Shown here piece by piece: positions 44,479 through 53,107 of a DNA stretch of 64,000 nucleotides. The position numbers were made by a program, and so were the translations under genes. Numbering within the stretch: position 1 is the first letter of the stretch; each line of letters opens with the position of its first letter. The stretch is from Hyphomicrobium denitrificans ATCC 51888 (lineage in GTDB: Bacteria > Pseudomonadota > Alphaproteobacteria > Rhizobiales > Hyphomicrobiaceae), in the NCBI RefSeq assembly GCF_000143145.1, contig NC_014313.1:3472001-3536000 (forward strand), read 5' to 3'. Below the pieces are notes generated by a model that worked only from the letters and a program-made list of their open reading frames with translations, searched no databases and was not told where the DNA came from.

Positions 44479-45468
44479 TCAAATTCTCTGTAGAATTGCG
44501 AGACTTCTATAGTGGGCACCCAAGGCGGTTAGTTTGCAACCCGTTGAGTTGATTGCTGCGTAATACATATGTTCAGCGTCAACAGGAGTTATTAAGCCAT
44601 GGCGATTGCAGGTTTGCAGCTCTTTGAAAATTCGAGTGTGCTCAGGATCGATCGGTAGATGTCTGATGCTCTCCGGTACATTTTGCCGATCCGGTTCGTA
44701 GGAGGGATCGAGCGGAAAAATGTAGGCCGGATCGGGGAAATACTCTGGAATTCTTCGGAGCACCGCGAGAGGAACCTTTGGCTCGACTGTGCGCAGAACT
44801 ACAAACGTCTGAACGTTCGCTTTGTAGATTGGACGCTGTTCCCAAGGTCCAAGCGTCTGATCAATATGAGAATAGAGTGAAGCGGGTGTAATGCGTCCGC
44901 ATATGTCGGCCGAACTTCCGCTCAGTCCGTCGATCAACAAGCTGGTGAACAGCCCCTGCCCATCACTCTCCGCAGCCGAGCCTTCTCGGTGGCATGCTGT
45001 GAGGATTGTAACTCCATCGCCGATTGGGGATGGAGAATCCTTTCCAAGTCCGGGCAGTTCACCAGTGAACCCCGAGTGGCAGCTGTCCAAAATAATCACA
45101 GTGGATTTTATTCTTGGACGCGCATTGTTCGCGTAACCCATGATGTCCGAAAGGGAGATACCGAGACTACCCCTTTTTCCATCCTGACTCACGAGATATC
45201 CGGAATTCATATCCGTGTTTAAGCACCCATGCCCGGCAAAAAACAGAACGACAAGATCAGCTTCGCCATTGAATAAGTCCTCCAGCCCCTCAGCCAACTT
45301 TGCCGACGAAACGTCAATTTCATCGCTTGCTAAAAGTCGTACCGAAAAATTGGGCGCACCATCTCCATTCTTTTCGAGCAGGTTCGCTATCGAGCGCGCG
45401 TCATGAACGCAGCCCGATAATGGCTTTGTTGGATAGTGGTCAATGCCAACCACCAGCGCTCGTTTCAT
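44479..45468 (-). CDS. Caspase-family (C14) peptidase, probable immune effector
   Basis: A 329-residue protein with an N-terminal caspase-like domain (about 1-230): ALVVGIDHYPTKPLSGCVHD, the His of VVLFFAGHGC (H80) and the Cys of VIILDSCHSGF (C130), the complete catalytic dyad, plus ITPASLYSHIDQTLG. About 95 C-terminal residues (about 235-329) have no recognised family and may bind a ligand or partner. The ATG overlaps the stop of the upstream TIR gene as TAATG, so the two are coupled. In Thoeris-type anti-phage defence a TIR enzyme makes a cyclic nucleotide signal that activates an effector, and caspase-like effectors with TIR partners have been described. The assignment to that system is inferred from gene pair and motifs. 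Base composition is lower in GC than neighbours. Confidence 0.88.
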   Translation of the reverse strand: MKRALVVGIDHYPTKPLSGCVHDARSIANLLEKNGDGAPNFSVRLLASDEIDVSSAKLAEGLEDLFNGEADLVVLFFAGHGCLNTDMNSGYLVSQDGKRGSLGISLSDIMGYANNARPRIKSTVIILDSCHSGFTGELPGLGKDSPSPIGDGVTILTACHREGSAAESDGQGLFTSLLIDGLSGSSADICGRITPASLYSHIDQTLGPWEQRPIYKANVQTFVVLRTVEPKVPLAVLRRIPEYFPDPAYIFPLDPSYEPDRQNVPESIRHLPIDPEHTRIFKELQTCNRHGLITPVDAEHMYYAAINSTGCKLTALGAHYRSLAILQRI

Positions 45469-45857
45469 TATCGAGCGCCCCCGATCAGTCGCTTAAGATT
45501 GTCCCACGTCCAGTTATATACTTTATCGCTTGATAACGCCGCGGTCGGCTTTGTGCAGTCAAGATTTGAATATCCCTTCAGTAGGAAGTACGGCGTTGCC
45601 ACTTTTTGCGCGATTTCAATTTCTGCGCTGACGCCAGTAGCTGTATGAGTATGCTGACCGCAAATTACCGCCATCACGTCGATGGCCCTTATCCGGCTTT
45701 CAGCTCGGCTCTTCCAGTCACCCGAAATTGGCTCTTTGATCGACCAGTCCGAAAGAAAAAAAGGACTGTCATCGTGCTTAGCTTGGCCTACCAAAAAAGT
45801 TTTTAGCGTTTCGTCGTGATCGTAATCGAAGCTGACGAAAACTCGAGTTTTCGACAT
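45468..45857 (-). CDS. ThsB-like TIR-domain protein
   Basis: A 129-residue single-domain protein of the TIR-like DUF1863/ThsB group. It starts TRVFVSFDYDHDETLKTFLV, then FFLSDWSIKEP, DVMAVICGQHTHTATGVSAE (E80-E82 region likely includes the catalytic Glu) and PYFLLKGY, and ends KVYNWTWDNLKRLIGG. This pattern (RVFxSFDYxxD, CGxxTH, WTWxNL) matches ThsB proteins that sense phage and make an NAD-derived cyclic signal. It is the first gene of a two-gene operon with the caspase-like protein, with GGGGG upstream of the ATG. Unlike typical eukaryotic TIRs it has no other domain. A simple nucleoside deoxyribosyltransferase-like role is a less likely alternative. Confidence 0.85.
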   Translation of the reverse strand: MSKTRVFVSFDYDHDETLKTFLVGQAKHDDSPFFLSDWSIKEPISGDWKSRAESRIRAIDVMAVICGQHTHTATGVSAEIEIAQKVATPYFLLKGYSNLDCTKPTAALSSDKVYNWTWDNLKRLIGGAR

Positions 45858-46330
45858 TTATGCCCCCATTAATTTTGTGCTCTCTGCGGTATATCCGTAC
45901 CACCGCGTAGGTCGATTCCCCATAGACGTCGAATCCTGAATTTCTATCAGCGATCTGAAAGGGGTAATTCTTGACGCTCATCGAGGCCCGTCTCCCCCTA
46001 TGGGTGGCCGACGTTCCCAGCTGCTTTGGCCGTTGAGGCTAGGATCTCCACACACGCACGGCTCAGGTTTATCGGTCAGCTGGTTGTCGATTTATGCCGC
46101 TTTAGCTCAGCCGGGGGCGTGAGCGAGCGTAGCGAGCGAATGCGTAATGAAGGAGCGAGAGCCGCTAGGCGACAACGCTTGCGAAGCAAGCTCGCGATTG
46201 AACGTGGAGCACGGGACCATTCGGATACATGGGGAAGATCGCACCGGCAGAACTGCGGTATCAGGGTGGGATTAAATCGGTGTCCGTGGGATTCTTTTAG
46301 AGATGCGACGGAGATAACCGATTGATTTAG
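45858..46330. other. Non-coding flank of the TIR-caspase locus with GAGCG-rich repeats
   Basis: 473 bases with no supported gene. Contains the TIR promoter side on the left, an inverted 20-base copy of the tRNA-Thr 5' end at 46095-46114, then a run of short palindromic repeats (GAGCGAGCGTAGCGAGCG near 46121-46138; GCTTGC-GAA-GCAAGC at 46177-46191). Confidence 0.45.
46095..46114 (+). repeat. Inverted partial copy of tRNA-Thr 5' end
   Basis: TGCCGCTTTAGCTCAGCCGG on the plus strand is identical to the 5' end of the tRNA-Thr gene (plus its preceding base), which lies on the minus strand 217 bases away. It diverges after the D-stem. It may be a recombination scar from insertion of the defence locus at the tRNA. 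Confidence 0.6.
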
Positions 46331-46406
46331 TGGTGCCGCTTGGGTGACTCGAACACCCGACCCCGTCATTACGAATGACGTGCTCTACCGGCTGAGCTAA
46401 AGCGGC
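46331..46406 (-). tRNA. tRNA-Thr (anticodon CGT)
   Basis: A 76-base cloverleaf on the minus strand: acceptor GCCGCTT pairs with AAGCGGC, D-arm GCTCAGCCGGTAGAGC, anticodon stem CGTCA/TGACG with loop TTCGTAA (anticodon CGT), T-arm with GTGTTCGAGTCAC, discriminator A and encoded CCA. It marks the right border of the low-GC TIR-caspase region. Confidence 0.95.
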
Positions 46407-46556
46407 AAACCGCCCGCTGGATTGGACCAAGCGGGAAGGCGCGAGGGATACCCTCACCGGTTCAGAATTGCAAGCCTCCAGCGTGCGTCCGTTTCGAACG
46501 CGTTTTCGACCCAATCGGGTCCGGAAGCCTGCATGTGCGACTTATCGCGACGGGCC

Positions 46557-48290
46557 TTAGCTGACCGCCCTGAAGCTGCGCCGGGCAATCGGCTGTTCGG
46601 GCTCGGGTGCGGGCGGTTCCGTTCCCGGATCGTCGGGTGCGCGCGGCGCGACATAGAGCTTTGAGGCGTCCTTGTGCACAGGCTGAGCGGGACGGGCTTC
46701 GCGCGCCGCGGCCGTCGCGGGCACATCGGCCGTAGCGGTTCGCTCGGGCGTGGCGGCAGGTTTCGGCGCGACAGCCGGCGCGGCCTGCTCGACCGGCTTC
46801 TCGGGGGTCGTCGCGGTTGGCGCCGCTGCTCTCTCTTCGGGGAGAGGTGCCGGTTTAGCGGTTACCGTCACGGGCTCGGCGTCGATGACGTCGGCACCCG
46901 CTTCAGTGGCGGCCTCGCGGCTCGGAGCTTCCGGGGCCACGGTCGGCGCTTCGATGGCGATCAGCTCTTCGATGCGGCGCGCCAGGATTTCATTGCGTGT
47001 CGCGTCGCGCGTCTCGACGGGAACGCGCCACTGGAACGCATCGAGTCGGCCGTCGACCGGCGATGTCGGCTCCCAATGATCCGAGATGACGCCGTCGGCG
47101 ATCCATGCCGGATCGCGCGCAGCGTTCATCGCACGCGCCAGCCATTCGCGGACGCGGCCCTTATCGCCGTTATCGCCAGCCTCGATGCGGGCCATCAACG
47201 TTGCGACGCGCTGGGTCAGACGCTCTGGCAGCAAGGGTTCGAGCACGCGGCGGGCTTCGTCGTACATGCGTGCTTCGATCGCGGCGGTCGCCACGGCGAT
47301 CGGGCTTTCGATCGAATGCGGATTGAGCGCTGCAAGCTGGCGTTCGCGATCGAAGCGGTCGCGCGTGCTGTCGCCGACGCGGGCGTAAGCATAGGCGGAT
47401 GCGAGATCGGGATGCGGAGACTTTGCCCATGTCTTCTGCAAGACTTTCGCGGCCTTGGCGGTATTTCCGCGCGACGCCAGGATGCGTCCGGCAATCGCTG
47501 CCGCGGGCACGAGATCGGGCGCCAGAGCGTGCGCTTCCATCGCCAGCGTCAGCGCCCGGTCGGGGGAATCCTCCTCGACATTCTGCGCCTTGGCGGTGAG
47601 AAGGACGGCGCGCTTGCGGTCGGCATCAGCCTTGGCGATGTGTCCGTTCTTGCGCGCGTGCTGAAGCGTTTCGAGAGCGCCGGTCCAATCCTTCTGCTTG
47701 CACTGCTGTTCGAAGAGCGCCGTCGCCGACCAGCCGAGCTTCGGATTGGCTTTCAGCGCACGGTCGGCGAACTGGCGGGCGGCTTCATCGGCACCCTGGT
47801 GTTGGGCTTCGAGGAAGAGGCCGCGCAGGCCCAGCAGCTCGGTTTCGGGCGACGCCAGCATCGCTTCGTAGATACGTCGCGCGGTGGCGCGATCGCCGGA
47901 GAGTTCTGCCGATTGCGCACGCAGAAGATGCGTCAGCGGCTCATGCGGCAGCGATTTGCGGGCCTGCAATGCGAAGCGCGATGCGAGCGTGCTGTCGCCG
48001 GCGCCGATCGCGATCAGGCCGCTCGACACGGCATCGAGACCTTTGCGCTGACGCCGCTGCACCAGCCGGCCGCCGATCGCAGCCGGGCTGTTCCAGAGCG
48101 CGCGAAACACCGACCAGAGAAAGACGATCGAGGCGACGGCTGCCGCGAGAAGCACCACGGCGCGGAACACCGACGTTTCGATGTCGTATCCCTGCCAGGC
48201 GATCTGCAGCGTTCCAGGGCGATCGGCGAGCCAGGCCAAGCCTGACGCAATCAATGCGATTGTGACGAGATAGACGACGAGGCGCACCAT
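46557..48290 (-). CDS. hemY: HemY-like tetratricopeptide membrane protein
   Basis: A 577-residue protein. The HemY N-terminal domain has two TM helices (about 5-20 and 42-65; FRAVVLLAAAVASIVFLWSV), then WNSPAAIGGRLVQRRQRKG and TPR-like helices (FALQARKSLPHEPLTHLLRA, ATALFEQQCKQKDWTGALET, about 90-420). A Pro/Ala-rich tail follows (about 455-577). This HemY type is encoded with hemC/hemD in many proteobacteria and is not the protoporphyrinogen oxidase of the same name in Gram-positives. Its exact job is unclear; it is thought to support heme synthesis at the inner membrane. It follows the mitofilin-like gene by 20 bases. Confidence 0.9.
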   Translation of the reverse strand: MVRLVVYLVTIALIASGLAWLADRPGTLQIAWQGYDIETSVFRAVVLLAAAVASIVFLWSVFRALWNSPAAIGGRLVQRRQRKGLDAVSSGLIAIGAGDSTLASRFALQARKSLPHEPLTHLLRAQSAELSGDRATARRIYEAMLASPETELLGLRGLFLEAQHQGADEAARQFADRALKANPKLGWSATALFEQQCKQKDWTGALETLQHARKNGHIAKADADRKRAVLLTAKAQNVEEDSPDRALTLAMEAHALAPDLVPAAAIAGRILASRGNTAKAAKVLQKTWAKSPHPDLASAYAYARVGDSTRDRFDRERQLAALNPHSIESPIAVATAAIEARMYDEARRVLEPLLPERLTQRVATLMARIEAGDNGDKGRVREWLARAMNAARDPAWIADGVISDHWEPTSPVDGRLDAFQWRVPVETRDATRNEILARRIEELIAIEAPTVAPEAPSREAATEAGADVIDAEPVTVTAKPAPLPEERAAAPTATTPEKPVEQAAPAVAPKPAATPERTATADVPATAAAREARPAQPVHKDASKLYVAPRAPDDPGTEPPAPEPEQPIARRSFRAVS

Positions 48291-48310
48291 GACGCAAACC
48301 CTTCGCTGGA

Positions 48311-50035
48311 CTAAGGGGCTGACTTGGCCGCGGGCGCGGAGCCCGGAGCAATCGACGATTTGAGCTGTGCTTCGAGTTGGGCGAGCGTGCTGTCAACGCC
48401 GACACGCGCGTTCAACCGATCGAGGAAGGGACGGGCTGCGTCCTGTGCCGGTTGCGGCAGGTCTTTCGACAGCTCGAGAACGTCGCCGATACGGCCGTCG
48501 TTCAGAGCCACCTGCATGCGGCCAAGCACGGCTTCCGTGCTCTTGTCGTCCGGCTTCAGATCAATGCGGCGGACGCGAACCACGGATTTGGCCTCCGCCC
48601 ACAGGCGGTCGACAACGCCGGAATTCTGAGTGCCGGATTCGGCATCCATTGCGGCATTGGCTGCGGGACGGAATTCAGTCTTGAGCTCGGCGAGCGTCGG
48701 CGCGCCGGTGTTCTGCAAGTCTTTCAACGCGCCGAGGTCGAGCGAGTCTCCGGCGGCGCTTTCGATCTCGTTCAGCGGCGCCGCATATTTCTGGCCGCTC
48801 TCGATTACGCGTTTCAGGTTCTGCAGCTGCAGCGCGAGAACGACCTGTTCGGCGGTCTTTTTACGAGCGCTTTCGCTTTGCACGACCTGCTGGATGCTGT
48901 TTTCGAGCGATGCGGTGCGCTCGGCGACCGGTGCAACGGCGGCGGCGACGTCGGCGGGTTTGGCGACGTTCGCTTTCAGCGTTTCGAGGGCTGTTGCGAC
49001 CTGGGTTGCCTGATCCTGAACGGTACTGAGATCGGCGGCGACGCGGGCGGTCGCGTTCTTGTTGGCATCGACGTTGGCCTCGATGCGCGCGGCGTCCGTC
49101 TTGAGGTTCGCGACGTCCTTGTCGAGCCGCTGCGTACCGGCTTGAGCGGTTTCGCCTGCGGCGGTCGCGGCCTGCACGCGGCTGTCAACGTCCTTCGTCA
49201 CGTTGGCGCGCAAGGCGGCGAGCTGCGTCGGCAGACTGGTTTCGAGATCGACGATTTTCGCGGTCAGACCGGCGAGCTGCTCGATGCGCGTCGGGTTCGG
49301 ATCGTTGACGCCGGCATCGGCCAGAGCCTTGAGCTTGTCTTCGATTTTCCCGACGCGCTCGATGACCTGGGTCGAGCCGCTGTCGGAGGCGGCGGACGCA
49401 AGCGCGGCTTTGGTTTCGGCGATGAGCTGCTTCTGGCTGTCGGTGAGCGCCGGAATCGTTTGCGCGGTTTTCTCGAGATCGGCGACGCGGTTGGTGACGA
49501 CGGCGAGATCGGATGCCGGAGCATTCTTCGAGACTTTTCGTTCGAGCGCGCCGAGGCGTTCGGTCAAAGATGCCGTGTCATTGGCAAAGCGCGACGATGT
49601 CGTTTCGAGGCCGAGTTCCGGGACAACCCATTGCAGGGCCAGGAACGAGAGCACGCCGCCAACGACGCCGGCGACGAGATGGCTGAAGAAGCCGCCGCGC
49701 CGTTCGACGACGACTTTCGGGTTCGCCGATTTATCGGTTGTCGAAGGTGCCGGCTTCGCTTGCTCGGACTTTTGGGGTTCGGCTTGCATCCTGGCCTCGG
49801 AGTTCGATTGGGGGCGTACGTTTTCCGACGTCGCGTATGCCGACGCTGCAGCGGGGAAGGGAACTTGCTTATCCGGCATGGCGCGTGACGCGCTCTTCGA
49901 CGCCGAGGGCTCAGGGCCTTTCGCGACGGGCGTGATCTTGATCTCGGTCGCTTTCAGGTCGAGCGTTGCATGGGGGCGTTTGGCGGGGCCGCCGGGAGGC
50001 GCGCTCGAGCCCTTACTCGATTTGTCGTCTGCCAT
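48311..50035 (-). CDS. Mitofilin/Mic60-like inner-membrane protein (COG4223)
   Basis: A 574-residue protein: a basic/low-complexity N-terminus (about 1-105), one TM helix near 112-132 (HLVAGVVGGVLSFLALQWVV), long coiled coils (about 140-400; ADLEKTAQTIPALTDSQKQL is part) and a C-terminal mitofilin-like region (SFDLGAL-type helices ending LNARVGVDSTLAQLEAQLKS). This is the alphaproteobacterial relative of Mic60, the mitochondrial crista-junction protein, which in several species shapes intracytoplasmic membranes. Placement between hemD and hemY is the conserved alphaproteobacterial arrangement. A role in membrane folding is inferred from the family. Confidence 0.88.
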   Translation of the reverse strand: MADDKSSKGSSAPPGGPAKRPHATLDLKATEIKITPVAKGPEPSASKSASRAMPDKQVPFPAAASAYATSENVRPQSNSEARMQAEPQKSEQAKPAPSTTDKSANPKVVVERRGGFFSHLVAGVVGGVLSFLALQWVVPELGLETTSSRFANDTASLTERLGALERKVSKNAPASDLAVVTNRVADLEKTAQTIPALTDSQKQLIAETKAALASAASDSGSTQVIERVGKIEDKLKALADAGVNDPNPTRIEQLAGLTAKIVDLETSLPTQLAALRANVTKDVDSRVQAATAAGETAQAGTQRLDKDVANLKTDAARIEANVDANKNATARVAADLSTVQDQATQVATALETLKANVAKPADVAAAVAPVAERTASLENSIQQVVQSESARKKTAEQVVLALQLQNLKRVIESGQKYAAPLNEIESAAGDSLDLGALKDLQNTGAPTLAELKTEFRPAANAAMDAESGTQNSGVVDRLWAEAKSVVRVRRIDLKPDDKSTEAVLGRMQVALNDGRIGDVLELSKDLPQPAQDAARPFLDRLNARVGVDSTLAQLEAQLKSSIAPGSAPAAKSAP

Positions 50036-50156
50036 CAGTACTCACGACTCCGTACGAAACTCGTAACGAATTCCACGACTTCCAAATCCCTGAAGAGATT
50101 TGTCGAGCTTGCTGAACTTTCTGCCGGACCCGGAATTCGCTCCTGCTTGCGCTTTC

Positions 50157-50897
50157 TTACTCTGCTTCCGGACGTGCCGCGAGACGTTTCAGCACGATAA
50201 GTATTTCTTCGTGGTTAGGACGGTTGGCAACTATGATGGCTTGCGGACCGAGCTCCGATTTCACGACATTGGCGACGGCTTCAGAAATGCAGACGTAGCT
50301 TATGTCTGAAAGATCGTTCGGTTTTGCGGCGACGGGGGCAATTTTCGCCCAGGTTTCCGACGTTCTGGGCGACATCAAAACGACGACATTGATCGCGCCG
50401 TCGCGAAGCGCATCGGCAACCTGTGGCGACAACGTTTCCGCTGCAACAGATCGATAGGCGACGACCCGCCGGATCGCTATGCCGCGTTCGGCAAGAGCAG
50501 ACGGGACATCGAAGGCCATGCGATCGGCCGAAAGGTAAACGAACGCTCCGCCGCCGGCTTCCGATCGCCGGGTAATTTCGGGAACGAGCTCGGCGCCGGT
50601 TCCGGGTCCTTCGAAGATGTCGGTGAACCCCATTTCGCGCGCGAGAGCGGCGGTGCCGGGACCGACGGCAAGCAACGGCCGGGTCAACGCGCGCGTAAGA
50701 GCCGGTGACTTCGCCAGCGCTCTTAAGGCGTTGCGGCTCGTTATGATGAGCGTCGACGTTTCGTCGATGGCCGTCGCGGGAATGTCGTTCGAAACGATGC
50801 GGATCAGCGGCTCAAGCGTCACCTTGCAGCCGAGCTGTTCAAGCTCTGCTTTCAGCGTCTCGCCGTCGTCTTTGGGACGCGTGACAAGAACGTGCAT
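50157..50897 (-). CDS. hemD: Uroporphyrinogen-III synthase
   Basis: A 246-residue HemD, which closes and rearranges hydroxymethylbilane to uroporphyrinogen III. The family diverges strongly, but VLVTRPKDDGETLKAELEQL, TLIITSRNALRALA, LAVGPGTAALAREMGF and VVVLMSPRTSETWA match. The ATG overlaps the hemC stop as TGATG, giving tight coupling with the enzyme that makes its unstable substrate. Confidence 0.93.
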   Translation of the reverse strand: MHVLVTRPKDDGETLKAELEQLGCKVTLEPLIRIVSNDIPATAIDETSTLIITSRNALRALAKSPALTRALTRPLLAVGPGTAALAREMGFTDIFEGPGTGAELVPEITRRSEAGGGAFVYLSADRMAFDVPSALAERGIAIRRVVAYRSVAAETLSPQVADALRDGAINVVVLMSPRTSETWAKIAPVAAKPNDLSDISYVCISEAVANVVKSELGPQAIIVANRPNHEEILIVLKRLAARPEAE

Positions 50898-51829
50898 CAG
50901 GCGCTCGAGCGAACAAGAAGGGCGGGATCGGCTTTGCTCAGGACTTCGTCGGCTGCAGCGAGGCCGATGTCGCGGCTTGCGTTCGCTGCGCCTGAGCGCG
51001 AGACGTCATATTTCTGCTGACCGTCGAGGGAAAGAACCTGCCCGCGAAACGACAGCTGCTCGCCGTCGATCGTCGCATGAGCCGCGATCGGCGTCCGGCA
51101 CGAGCCTTCAAGGCGCGCGAGAAACGCGCGCTCCGCGGTTACAGCGCGTTGCGAGTTCACGTCATTCAGCGGTGCAACGAAAGCCTCGGCCTCCTTGTCG
51201 CCGGTGCGAATTTCAAGCCCGATCGCTCCCTGCGCGGCGGCGGGCAGCATGTCGGCGGACGGAACAATCGCGGTGATCCGGTCGGAAAGTCCAAGGCGGT
51301 TCAATCCGGCGACGGCGAGGAACGTCGCCTCGGCAATGCCGTCCTTGAGCTTGCGCAAGCGCGTTTCGACGTTGCCGCGAAAATCGATGACGCTGAGATC
51401 GGGGCGGATGCTCAGCACTTGCGATTTGCGCCGGAGCGACGAGGTTCCGACGATCGCTCCTGTGGGCAGCGCAGAGATATTGGCGTGCTTCAGGGAGATG
51501 AAGGCATCGCGCGGGTCTTCGCGCGGCAGGACCGCGCCGAGGGCGAGCCCGTCCGGCAATTCCGTCTGCATGTCCTTCATGGAATGCACGGCGATGTCGA
51601 TCTCGCGGGCGAAGAGCGCGTCTTCAATCTCCTTGGTGAACAGGCCTTTTCCGCCGATGTCGGAGAGCGGGCGGTCGGTCACGCGATCGCCGGTCGTCTT
51701 GATGATCGTGATGGATATGGCGTCCTCGGACAGTCCGTGAGCCTTGGCGAGCCGATCGCGGACTTCATGGGCCTGAGCCAGCGCCAACGGCGAGCCACGG
51801 GTCCCGATACGAATGCGGGCAGCTTGCAA
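50897..51829 (-). CDS. hemC: Hydroxymethylbilane synthase (porphobilinogen deaminase)
   Basis: About 310 residues. It polymerises four porphobilinogens. Motifs are IRIGTRGSPLALAQA, HSMKDMQTELPDG, RREDPRDAFIS-type loop (LPREDPRDAFISL), GTSSLRRKSQVLSIRPDL, VDFRGNVETRL-type (VIDFRGNVETRLRKL) and LEGSCRTPIAAHA, with the Cys that holds the dipyrromethane cofactor. The start is uncertain: a TTG at 51829 has GGAGA 7-8 bases upstream, whereas a GTG at 51859 has no site; the TTG is used. It is divergent from tsaD. Confidence 0.94.
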   Translation of the reverse strand: MQAARIRIGTRGSPLALAQAHEVRDRLAKAHGLSEDAISITIIKTTGDRVTDRPLSDIGGKGLFTKEIEDALFAREIDIAVHSMKDMQTELPDGLALGAVLPREDPRDAFISLKHANISALPTGAIVGTSSLRRKSQVLSIRPDLSVIDFRGNVETRLRKLKDGIAEATFLAVAGLNRLGLSDRITAIVPSADMLPAAAQGAIGLEIRTGDKEAEAFVAPLNDVNSQRAVTAERAFLARLEGSCRTPIAAHATIDGEQLSFRGQVLSLDGQQKYDVSRSGAANASRDIGLAAADEVLSKADPALLVRSSA

Positions 51830-51889
51830 AGAGGTTTCTCCGGATGCTAGGCGGGGCACTCGGCCCGCAGGCCAATTCGGGCGCCATTA

Positions 51890-53044
51890 ATGCTCCAAAG
51901 GAACGCGAATTCCAACCTCGCCCAGCAAGAACTTAACGAGATGATGCCGCACGCCGATTCCGCTCAAGGTTCTTCACTCGTACTCGGCATCGAAACGAGC
52001 TGCGACGAAACAGCCGTGGCCGTCGTCGAGCGGCGTGCGGACGGGCAGGGGCGCATTCTTTCCAACGTCGTCTTATCGCAATTCGACAAGCACGCGATCT
52101 ACGGCGGCGTAGTTCCGGAAATTGCGGCGCGCGCCCACACCGATTGCCTGGACCGGCTGGTGCAGGTCGCCTTGGCGGAAGCCAAAATCGGATTCTCCGA
52201 TCTTTCCGGCATTGCGGCCGCGTCGGGGCCGGGGCTGATCGGTGGCCTCATCGTCGGGGCGACGACGGGCAAGGCGCTGGCGCTTGCGACGGGGAAACCG
52301 TTTCTCGCGATCAACCATCTCGAGGCGCACGCGCTGACCGTCGGTTTGACTGACGGCGTTCGGCCGCCCTACCTGATGCTTCTCGTCTCAGGCGGGCATA
52401 CGCAACTGCTGCTGGTCGAGGATGTCGGCCGCTATCGCAGGCTTGCGACGACGATCGACGATGCGCTGGGGGAAGCCTACGACAAGACGGCGAAGCTTTT
52501 GGGTCTGCCGATGCCGGGCGGTCCGTCCGTCGAAAAAGCGGCGCTTAGCGGCAATCCCAAGCGGTTTGATCTGCCACGTCCGATGGCCGGTCGTGAGGAC
52601 CCGCATTTTTCATTCGCTGGATTGAAAACGGCGGTCCGGCATGCGGCGGCGAAGATCGCGCCGCTGTCGGCCACGGATGTCGCCGATCTTTGTGCGTCGT
52701 TCCAGGCGGCGGTTTGCGAAAGTGTTGCGGATCGCGTGCGGCGTGCGATGCGGGTTACTCTGTCGTCGCTTCCCGAAGATCGGCCAAAACCGTTTGTCGT
52801 TGCCGGCGGCGTGGCGGCGAACAAGGTTCTGCGGACGGCGCTTGTTGGCGTGTCGGAGGATTTCGGATTTACGTTTCATGCGCCGCCGCTCGGGCTTTGC
52901 ACCGACAATGGTGCGATGATTGCCTGGGCCGGGGCAGAACGGCTGGCGCTCGGTCTTGCCGACGGATTGCAGGCGCCGGTTCGACCGCGCTGGCCGCTCG
53001 ATCCCGACGCCGTCAAAGCAACAGGTGCGGGAGTCAAAGCATAA
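51890..53044 (+). CDS. tsaD: tRNA N6-adenosine threonylcarbamoyltransferase
   Basis: About 367-384 residues. TsaD transfers threonylcarbamoyl to A37 of ANN-decoding tRNAs with TsaB, TsaC and TsaE. The ASKHA fold shows [43 protein letters not shown] (metal-binding His pair), [52 protein letters not shown] and [13 protein letters not shown] ([14 protein letters not shown]). The start could be ATG 51890 or 51941; neither has a strong ribosome site. Divergence from hemC and gpsA immediately downstream form the conserved block. Confidence 0.95.
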   Translation: MLQRNANSNLAQQELNEMMPHADSAQGSSLVLGIETSCDETAVAVVERRADGQGRILSNVVLSQFDKHAIYGGVVPEIAARAHTDCLDRLVQVALAEAKIGFSDLSGIAAASGPGLIGGLIVGATTGKALALATGKPFLAINHLEAHALTVGLTDGVRPPYLMLLVSGGHTQLLLVEDVGRYRRLATTIDDALGEAYDKTAKLLGLPMPGGPSVEKAALSGNPKRFDLPRPMAGREDPHFSFAGLKTAVRHAAAKIAPLSATDVADLCASFQAAVCESVADRVRRAMRVTLSSLPEDRPKPFVVAGGVAANKVLRTALVGVSEDFGFTFHAPPLGLCTDNGAMIAWAGAERLALGLADGLQAPVRPRWPLDPDAVKATGAGVKA

Positions 53045-53107
53045 GTCTGACGCACGCGTCATTGTGGCGTGCTAAGCTTTGGCGGCATCGGAGTGGGGGA
53101 CGCGTCT

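Noticed and set aside
45858..46330. Plus-strand frame 46026-46325 (VSERSERMRNEG...)
   Set aside because: It translates a palindromic GAGCG repeat and a tRNA fragment; no coding character.
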